A DNA stretch of 11,012 nucleotides from Desulfarculales bacterium UBA702. Lineage in GTDB: Bacteria > Desulfobacterota > Syntrophobacteria > Syntrophobacterales > Syntrophobacteraceae. Positions within the stretch are counted from its first letter, which is position 1, and every line of letters starts with the position of its first letter. Shown here piece by piece: positions 6,474 through 11,012 of the stretch. The notes under the pieces are model-generated. The model saw nothing but the letters and a program-made list of their open reading frames with translations. It was not told the DNA's origin and made no database searches. The stretch covers positions 1 through 11,012 of the forward strand of contig DBMI01000109.1 of assembly GCA_002298165.1 (NCBI GenBank). The letters run 5' to 3'. Position numbers and translations under genes: made by a program.

Positions 6474-7817
6474 TCAACCCTTTGCGCTCGAATTTCCCTC
6501 TTCGGGCGGGACTTCGGATTCCTCCGGGATTGTCTGGACCAGCACCTTGTCAACCCTCAGCCCGTCCATATCCACTACCTCGAACCTGTAGCCGCAGCAC
6601 TCGTAGTGGTCGCCCGTGGATGGAATTCGCTTTAGAGCGGTCATGATGAAGCCGCCAACAGACCTGAAGCCGGCCTCCTTTTCGTCCGGGAGGCTTCTTA
6701 TATGCAAGTAGGCTTTAAGTTCGTCAATGGGAAGCATGCCGTCAATCAGCCATGACCCGTCCTCACGCTGGGATATCCTGGGCCCTTCAATGTCTTCGGC
6801 CGACATTATATCGCCTACGATTGCCTCCATTATATCGGCAAGTGATACAATCCCTTCGACTGTGCCATATTCATCGACGACGATGGCCATTTCCCTGCCC
6901 GACCCCCTGAAAAGTTCGAGCACCTTTATCGCATGCATGGCCTCGTGCACTATAATGGGCTTCTTCACCGCAGCCCGCAAGTTGAATGGCTGGCCGGCGA
7001 GGCACCTCCCGACAATGTCCCGCACGTTAAGCACTCCGACAAGATTTCCCAGCCGTCCGGCCGCCACGGGAAACCGTGAAAAGCCGCTCTTGGCGATCTT
7101 GCGCCGAGTTTTCTCGGGCGAATCGTTGAGATCGAGCCAGACTATTTTGTTTCGCGGAGTCATCATTGCGCCCACACGGCGGTCTCCAAGCCTGAAGACC
7201 CTTTCCACCATTTCCTGCTCGGCTTCGAGGAAGACACCCGCAAGGGTGGCCTGTCCAATAAGCGCCCGGATCTCATCTTCGGTGACCACCTGATCCTTTG
7301 CCGGCCGGAACCGGATCAGGCGGAGAACAAATTCCGTGGTGAGACTAAGCAGGTGTATTATCGGCGAGGATATCCTGGAGAGTGTCTGCATGGGGCCGGC
7401 CACAGCCCGTGCAATCGCCTCGGGCCGCGCAATAGCCAACCTCTTTGGTATAAGTTCGGCAAGGAGCGAAAAATATGTAATGAGGCCGACTACAACTGCC
7501 AGGGCAATGGTTTCGCTGTAGTCTGCGAGATAGGGTATCTTTTCGATATACAGGGCGAGAATTTTTGCAAGCGACGCCCCTCCGAATGCACCGCTCAAGA
7601 CGCCAACCAGGGTGATGCCTATTTGGACCGTGGAGAGAAAGCGCTGCGGGTTTTCGGCCAAATCGAGAGCCACCCCCGACTTGACGTCACCTTCTTCAGC
7701 CCTTTGCTGAAGCCGGACCTTCCTCGATGAGATCACGGCCAGTTCCGACATTGCAAACAGCCCGTTCATCATTATGAGCAGGCACACGATTACGAGATCC
7801 AGAATGCCGTAGAACAT
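6474..7817 (-). CDS. CNNM/CBS/CorC-type membrane protein (HlyC/CorC, hemolysin-like family)
   Basis: A 447-residue membrane protein with the standard order CNNM (DUF21), paired CBS domains, CorC/HlyC C-terminal domain. Hydrophobic segments are at about residues 4-24, 61-85, 101-122 and 137-166. The DUF21 signature ELIPKRLAI is at 121-129, MMTPR (218-222) opens the first CBS region, and DEYGTVEGIVSLADIMEAIVGDI (315-337) is the second CBS hallmark. The C-terminal domain is at about 345-430, followed by an acidic, disordered tail. Relatives (CorC, YfjD, PaeA and the MpfA/CNNM group) are implicated in magnesium or polyamine export or tolerance; the CBS domains of some bind adenine nucleotides. 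The old name 'hemolysin' is not evidence of haemolysis. The ATG at 7817 has a short G-rich ribosome binding site (CTGGGGAA). It appears monocistronic, with repeats on both sides. Confidence 0.92.
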   Translation of the reverse strand: MFYGILDLVIVCLLIMMNGLFAMSELAVISSRKVRLQQRAEEGDVKSGVALDLAENPQRFLSTVQIGITLVGVLSGAFGGASLAKILALYIEKIPYLADYSETIALAVVVGLITYFSLLAELIPKRLAIARPEAIARAVAGPMQTLSRISSPIIHLLSLTTEFVLRLIRFRPAKDQVVTEDEIRALIGQATLAGVFLEAEQEMVERVFRLGDRRVGAMMTPRNKIVWLDLNDSPEKTRRKIAKSGFSRFPVAAGRLGNLVGVLNVRDIVGRCLAGQPFNLRAAVKKPIIVHEAMHAIKVLELFRGSGREMAIVVDEYGTVEGIVSLADIMEAIVGDIMSAEDIEGPRISQREDGSWLIDGMLPIDELKAYLHIRSLPDEKEAGFRSVGGFIMTALKRIPSTGDHYECCGYRFEVVDMDGLRVDKVLVQTIPEESEVPPEEGNSSAKG

Positions 7818-7863
7818 TTCCCCAGCCCCCCGGGCCTTGCCAGGTTATCGATTTACATCATTT

Positions 7864-7993
7864 TGCGTTCAAGTTCCTTCTCATGAGAGTTGGATTTGTA
7901 GGGGGGGCAGAAGTGGAGCGCTGCCCACCTGCAGCGGTGGGCACAAGGTGCCCACCCTACCACCCTACCGGTTTTGGTCAAATCTTGAACGCA
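7864..7993. repeat. Palindromic repeat bounded by 10-bp inverted repeats
   Basis: TGCGTTCAAG (7864-7873) and its exact reverse complement CTTGAACGCA (7984-7993) bound about 130 bases. Inside, GGTGGGCAC (7936-7944) and GTGCCCACC (7948-7956) form a perfect 9-bp hairpin with a 3-base loop. The same GGTGGGC can instead pair with GCCCACC at 7923-7929, so two hairpins compete. CCCTACC occurs next to it. The core resembles a widespread REP-type intergenic repeat. The outer inverted repeats may be real element ends or chance. Confidence 0.7.
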
Positions 7994-8002
7994 CTTCGTA
8001 TT

Positions 8003-8033
8003 AAAAAAGGCGGGCTCCAGGACCCGCCTTTTT
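8003..8033 (-). terminator. Rho-independent terminator, probably bidirectional, for the HPF-CSD gene
   Basis: GGCGGG pairs with CCCGCC across an 8-base loop, and a run of six A on one side and five T on the other extend the stem and supply a T-tract on both strands. It lies about 40 bases past the stop of the minus-strand gene ending at 8073. Confidence 0.85.
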
Positions 8034-8072
8034 CGAATTTGCATGCAAAAACATGACGGGCCGCCAGGCCCA

Positions 8073-8603
8073 TCAGGCAATCGAGACTGAACTGGCCTGT
8101 GCCCCCTCATCACCCGTATTCTCGATATAGGTTACAGGGGTACCGACCTGGAGTTCCTTGAATTTGCCGTCAAGGACCGAGTTCTCATGGAAATATACTT
8201 CCCTGCCATCGGGATCGAGCAAAAATCCGTAGCCCTCGTCCTGGAAGAGCTTGGTCACGCGCGCGACGGGTTTTTCCATGTGAGTCTTTACCTCGCCACG
8301 CTGTTTGTCCGAATACTCCTTGATGCGCCTTTTCGCCGTTTCGAACGAATTCACGATTGCCACGTGAAGGTCCTCGTCCGGCTCCCGCTTTATCACCAGT
8401 TCACCGCCCGGTACGGTTATGTCTATCCTGACGTTGTACGCCATCCCGCTTCGCTGGCTGCGGTGCGGCATATCGACTTTCACCCGGCATCCGATAATCT
8501 GGGGGTATAACTTGTCCAGTTTAGCCGCTTTTTCCTTGATCAGATCCTCTATTTCCCCATTCAGCCGAACATCGCGCGCGCTGATTTCCAAAGGTAATTT
8601 CAT
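8073..8603 (-). CDS. Ribosome hibernation factor (HPF/RaiA, S30AE) fused to a cold-shock domain
   Basis: A 176-residue two-domain protein. Residues 1-100 are an S30AE/HPF domain: the start MKLPLEISARDVRLNGEIED, the central strands CRVKVDMPHRSQ and YNVRIDITVPGGELVI, and the DLHVAIVNSFETAKRRIKEY helix match ribosome-associated inhibitors that bind the 30S decoding region. Residues 112-175 are a cold-shock domain with RNP1-like GYGFLLD (124-130) and RNP2-like VYFHENSV (136-143), normally a single-stranded RNA binder. In long HPF proteins the C-terminal domain drives 100S dimers; here a cold-shock domain takes that place, so the protein may combine ribosome silencing with RNA binding. GGGAGG lies about eight bases before the ATG at 8603, and a terminator follows the gene, so it appears monocistronic. 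I recall the same architecture from other deltaproteobacteria; the mechanism is inferred. Confidence 0.92.
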   Translation of the reverse strand: MKLPLEISARDVRLNGEIEDLIKEKAAKLDKLYPQIIGCRVKVDMPHRSQRSGMAYNVRIDITVPGGELVIKREPDEDLHVAIVNSFETAKRRIKEYSDKQRGEVKTHMEKPVARVTKLFQDEGYGFLLDPDGREVYFHENSVLDGKFKELQVGTPVTYIENTGDEGAQASSVSIA

Positions 8604-8796
8604 AAAATTACTCCCTCCCGTTTCTCATCGAGCACCCCGATGCGCTGGTACCCGCCGCGATAGCCGAGGCCCGCAAAGGTCTGCTAGCATATCACAAGAA
8701 TCAGCGCTTCAGGGTAAAGGCCCCTAGTGTATATAGATTAATTCCCCTGAGGAGAAACGTCCATTTACCAGCGGGGCCAACCCGATGCAACCTTTT

Positions 8797-10020
8797 TTAT
8801 TCTTTTAGCCGGCTCTCGATTTTGGTCGGAGCCTCCAGGGTCCTGTGAACGGGACAGTGATTCGCAACTTCTAACAGTCTTTTTCGAACAGACTCCTCGA
8901 GATCGCCCTGCAATTCGATTTCACGTTCGATAAAATCGATTTTCCTACTCGCCGCCTCACACCCGATGCAATCCTGCGCATGGATCTTTTGATGCCGCAG
9001 CCTGACGACAATTGCTTCGAGCGGCAGTCCTTTACGTTCCGCATACATTCTGAGAGTCATACCCGTACAAGCGCCAAGAGCCGCGACAAGCAGGTCGTAG
9101 GGCGTCGGACCAGTATCAGCCCCTCCCACGGCTATCGGCTCATCGGCAATCAGGCTGTGACCGTTCGCAACGATCTCGGTCTGGTAACCCTTTCTTCCCG
9201 TTCGCGTAACTACGCGGTTGTCGGAAAGATCACGCTTCATTGCAGGTTTTTCGAGAACCTGCAGGTACTTTTTCGACCAGGCGGCAAGTACAGATCCCAC
9301 ATAGAGCGAATCCTGGCGGTTACTGAGAAGATGGTCGGCCTTGTCGAGCGAGATGAAACTTTTGGGATGGCGGGCTGCCATGAAAATTTTTGCGGCATTT
9401 TCGATAGGTACAACCTGGTCCGCCGGGGAATGGAAGATTAGGAGCGGTTTGCGAAGGCTCTTTATAGTGCTTTCCATCGTGTTTTGCTGGAGGTCTTCGA
9501 GAAATTGCTTCCGGACCTTGAATGCCCTGCCTGAGATGTTTATCTCTGTTTCGCCCCTGGTTTCCAGGTCTCGACGGAATTGTTCGCCAAGGAAACGAAT
9601 CAGGTTGGAGGGATCGGCCGGGGCGGCAATGGTTGCAACTGCTTTAGTGGATTCAATTTTATGCGCTGCCTGGATGACCGCCGCTCCACCGAGCGAGTGT
9701 CCGATCAAAAGCTTAGGGGCCTCAAAGTTTTCGCGCAGGAAATCAGCGGCGGCAACCAGATCGGAAACATTGGTGGAAAAATCAGTCTCGGAGAAATCCC
9801 CTTCGCTTTCGCCTAGCCCGGTAAAATCGAAGCGAAGGACGGCTATTCCTTCCATCGCAAGAGCCCTGTCGATGTTTACGACGGCATTGTAGTTCTTGTT
9901 GCAGGTAAAGCAGTGGGCGAAAACCGCATAGGCCGAGGGCTTTTCATCAATTGGAAGATCCAGCCGCGCGGCTAGTGTCTTCCCATCCGGATTTTTAAAG
10001 GACAGTATCTGAAACTGCAT
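8797..10020 (-). CDS. Bifunctional alpha/beta-hydrolase-OsmC family protein
   Basis: A 407-residue natural fusion. Residues 1-255 are a serine alpha/beta hydrolase with GHSLGG (S109), an acid in SPADQVVP (D201) and the catalytic histidine in KADHLL (H230). Residues 262-400 are an OsmC/Ohr-like domain with the peroxidatic cysteine C318 in GACTGMTLRMYAERKGLPL and the partner C389 in NHCPVHRTL; a further CIGC pair is at 351-354. OsmC proteins reduce organic hydroperoxides with thiol help. The hydrolase partner may release the peroxidised acyl group or act independently; its substrate is unknown. This architecture is established in bacteria. No signal peptide, so cytosolic. The ATG at 10020 has GAGG six bases upstream. 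It is divergent from the cytochrome gene. An oxidative-stress role fits an oxygen-sensitive anaerobe. Confidence 0.93.
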   Translation of the reverse strand: MQFQILSFKNPDGKTLAARLDLPIDEKPSAYAVFAHCFTCNKNYNAVVNIDRALAMEGIAVLRFDFTGLGESEGDFSETDFSTNVSDLVAAADFLRENFEAPKLLIGHSLGGAAVIQAAHKIESTKAVATIAAPADPSNLIRFLGEQFRRDLETRGETEINISGRAFKVRKQFLEDLQQNTMESTIKSLRKPLLIFHSPADQVVPIENAAKIFMAARHPKSFISLDKADHLLSNRQDSLYVGSVLAAWSKKYLQVLEKPAMKRDLSDNRVVTRTGRKGYQTEIVANGHSLIADEPIAVGGADTGPTPYDLLVAALGACTGMTLRMYAERKGLPLEAIVVRLRHQKIHAQDCIGCEAASRKIDFIEREIELQGDLEESVRKRLLEVANHCPVHRTLEAPTKIESRLKE

Positions 10021-10181
10021 GGCGACCTCGGGAAGTTTGCGGAAACAGGATTAGCTGGAAGAACAGAATCTCAACGAAAACATTAATCACTCCGAAGGGA
10101 GCCGCAATCGGCTTAACTCCCCCGCTCACCCTTTTTGGAGTGCAGAGGCACTGGTTGAGGGCAAACGGAGGGGGAAAATCC

Positions 10182-10210
10182 TTGCTAAAAGCGAAAAACC
10201 TCAATAGAAT
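10182..10210 (+). promoter_or_regulatory. Candidate sigma-70 promoter of the cytochrome gene
   Basis: TTGCTA (10182-10187) and TAGAAT (10205-10210) are separated by exactly 17 bases and match the -35 and -10 consensus at 4 of 6 and 5 of 6 positions. Transcription would begin near 10217, giving an untranslated leader of about 80 bases. It lies in the divergent region shared with the hydrolase-OsmC gene. Confidence 0.45.
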
Positions 10211-10297
10211 GGCGCGCAATTTTTGAAAGGCACAATGAAGCTGCAACAAAGGTCAGGTGGAGAAATTCTTTCAAGAATCAAAGGAGGAGAGTCTAAG

Positions 10298-10732
10298 ATG
10301 AGAAAATTGGTTTCGTGCATTATTGCGGCAGTTTTCATGGTTTCGACGGCCGGACTGGCCCTTTCCCAGCAGGCCCCGGACGAAATTACAGTCAAGGCCG
10401 GAATCTTTACTGCCCCTACTAAAGCACCGGTGAAATTCACCCACAAGCTGCACAATGTTGATTACAAGATCGCCTGCGACCAGTGCCATCATAAGTTCGT
10501 GGACGGCAAAAATGTATGGAAGCAGGGAGAACCGGTAGCAAAGTGCGAAACTTGCCATACCGAAGCAACCATCAAGGAGGAGAAGAAGCTGCCGCCCGAT
10601 CAGCAGAAACTCAACCTGAAGCTCGCATTTCACAACCAGTGCGTTGGTTGCCATCAGAAAGCCAAGAAGGAAAAGCCTGATTCAAAAGCCCCGGTCAGCT
10701 GCAACCAGTGCCATCCCGGCGGCGGGCAATAG
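10298..10732 (+). CDS. Periplasmic tetraheme cytochrome c (class III, cytochrome c3 family)
   Basis: A 144-residue exported multiheme cytochrome. Residues 1-24 are a Sec signal peptide (cleavage near LALSQ). Four CxxCH heme sites lie at C60-H64, C83-H87, C115-H119 and C135-H139. H49 and H52 in FTHKLH, H65 directly after the first heme site (CDQCHH) and H112 (AFHNQC) are the expected distal ligands, in the same order as in Desulfovibrio cytochrome c3, giving four bis-histidine hemes. All four sites are CxxCH here, whereas the classical Desulfovibrio protein has some CxxxxCH. Its role should be low-potential electron transfer in the periplasm, shuttling from hydrogenases or formate dehydrogenases to membrane complexes. 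The ATG at 10298 was chosen because AAGGAGG ends ten bases before it and the signal peptide starts there; an upstream in-frame ATG at 10223 adds a non-signal extension. Followed by a strong terminator; single-gene unit. Confidence 0.94.
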   Translation: MRKLVSCIIAAVFMVSTAGLALSQQAPDEITVKAGIFTAPTKAPVKFTHKLHNVDYKIACDQCHHKFVDGKNVWKQGEPVAKCETCHTEATIKEEKKLPPDQQKLNLKLAFHNQCVGCHQKAKKEKPDSKAPVSCNQCHPGGGQ

Positions 10733-10762
10733 ATTTATCGGTATGACTAATTGAGAGGTTAG

Positions 10763-10793
10763 AAAAAGCCCGCCAATCTGGCGGGCTTTTTTT
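10763..10793 (+). terminator. Rho-independent terminator of the cytochrome gene
   Basis: AGCCCGCCA (10767-10775) pairs perfectly with TGGCGGGCT (10779-10787) across a 3-base loop, extended by A-runs on the left and a seven-base T-tract on the right. It lies about 30 bases past the stop codon. The A/T-run symmetry also allows minus-strand use. Confidence 0.95.
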
Positions 10794-10861
10794 ATTTAAA
10801 TCATGCAGGTTTTAGTCATTCGGTTAGCCTGGGGCTACCTGACTCAACGCTGCTTCCGCGA

Positions 10862-10915
10862 GGGGCAGGCTTACCAGCCTGCGAAGGAGCACGGAGCCTT
10901 CGCGGCGCCGACCCC
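10862..10915. repeat. Double-hairpin palindromic repeat
   Basis: GCAGGCT (10865-10871) pairs with AGCCTGC (10876-10882) across TACC, and the overlapping GCGAAGG (10881-10887) pairs with CCTTCGC (10897-10903). GGGG (10862-10865) and CCCC (10912-10915) could close both. This is REP-like and resembles repeats common between genes in related genomes. It differs from the other repeat families in this window. Confidence 0.6.
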
Positions 10916-10939
10916 GGTGTGGCAAGGCTGCATGGTTTA

Positions 10940-11012
10940 TTGCCTAAACAAGTTGCGATGCAAATTCCCCTCCCTTCGACGGGAGGGGCTAGGGGAGGGT
11001 GACAAAAAGATC
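10940..11012 (+). repeat. G-rich dispersed repeat, copy 3 (cut by window end)
   Basis: It begins TTGCCTAAAC and GTTGCGATGCAAATTCCCC, close to the start of the copy at 4551, then CCCCTCCC facing GGGAGGGG. The G-run arm at 10981-10999 has four G-runs, and the TGACAAAAA box follows directly, as in copy 2. This copy lacks the internal 34-base duplication of copy 2. The right arm, if present, lies beyond the window. Confidence 0.85.

Noticed and set aside
6727..7293. Plus-strand 188-codon open frame
   Set aside because: Ser/Thr/Pro-rich shadow of the CNNM/CBS gene on the other strand.
7818..7885. Minus-strand promoter for the CNNM/CBS gene (TTGAAC, 17 bases, GATAAC)
   Set aside because: Only 4 of 6 matches in each hexamer, and the -35 part overlaps the inverted repeat end; too weak to list.
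7853..8113. Minus-strand 86-codon open frame spanning the terminator
   Set aside because: It runs through a terminator and a repeat and overlaps the end of the HPF-CSD gene; composition is not protein-like.
10223..10297. Upstream in-frame start for the cytochrome
   Set aside because: The extension would precede a clear signal peptide, while the ATG at 10298 has a near-perfect AAGGAGG.

Overview
The window looks like chromosomal DNA from a Gram-negative, anaerobic, sulfate-reducing or syntrophic deltaproteobacterium (Desulfobacterota; a Syntrophobacter/Desulfomonile-like lineage is my guess). The evidence is a periplasmic cytochrome of the tetraheme c3 type, lipoprotein and Sec signal peptides, a NagZ-type muropeptide enzyme, fused HPF/cold-shock and hydrolase/OsmC genes of kinds I associate with that group, and intergenic DNA rich in several palindromic repeat families. 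The exact species cannot be fixed by eye. No phage, plasmid, insertion sequence, CRISPR or defence genes are visible.

Layout. Positions 1-48 hold one half of a G-rich repeat, followed by a small membrane protein on the minus strand (73-294). A plus-strand group follows: an exported metallo-beta-lactamase-fold hydrolase (588-1325), an FtsX/MacB-type ABC permease without an ATPase (1389-2543), a possible 29-codon ORF bridging the junction, and a GH3 NagZ-like hexosaminidase (2609-3598). The gaps are about 65 bases with no visible terminators, so these may be one transcript. A lipoprotein beta-carbonic anhydrase (3616-4302, minus) converges on NagZ with only 17 bases between the stop codons.

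A 500-base gap carries the most complete G-rich repeat (4551-4704). Then, all on the minus strand, come a divergent cysteinyl-tRNA synthetase paralogue (4803-6053), a CNNM/CBS/CorC-type membrane protein (6474-7817), a ribosome-hibernation-factor/cold-shock-domain fusion (8073-8603) and an alpha/beta-hydrolase-OsmC fusion (8797-10020). They are separated by gaps with repeats and at least one clear terminator, so they are probably independent units. The last gene is a tetraheme cytochrome (10298-10732, plus) with a plausible promoter, a strong ribosome binding site and a strong terminator. Two more repeats close the window.

Functional themes are envelope and redox housekeeping (NagZ, permease, carbonic anhydrase, cytochrome c3, OsmC) and stress-time translation control (HPF-CSD). 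The most interesting items are: (1) the CysS paralogue, which keeps the ATP-site motifs and the first zinc cysteine but has lost two of the four zinc ligands and the C-terminal end, so it probably does not make ordinary Cys-tRNA; (2) a dispersed repeat in which both arms are G-quadruplex motifs on opposite strands; and (3) the HPF-cold-shock fusion. I see no confident new multi-gene system.
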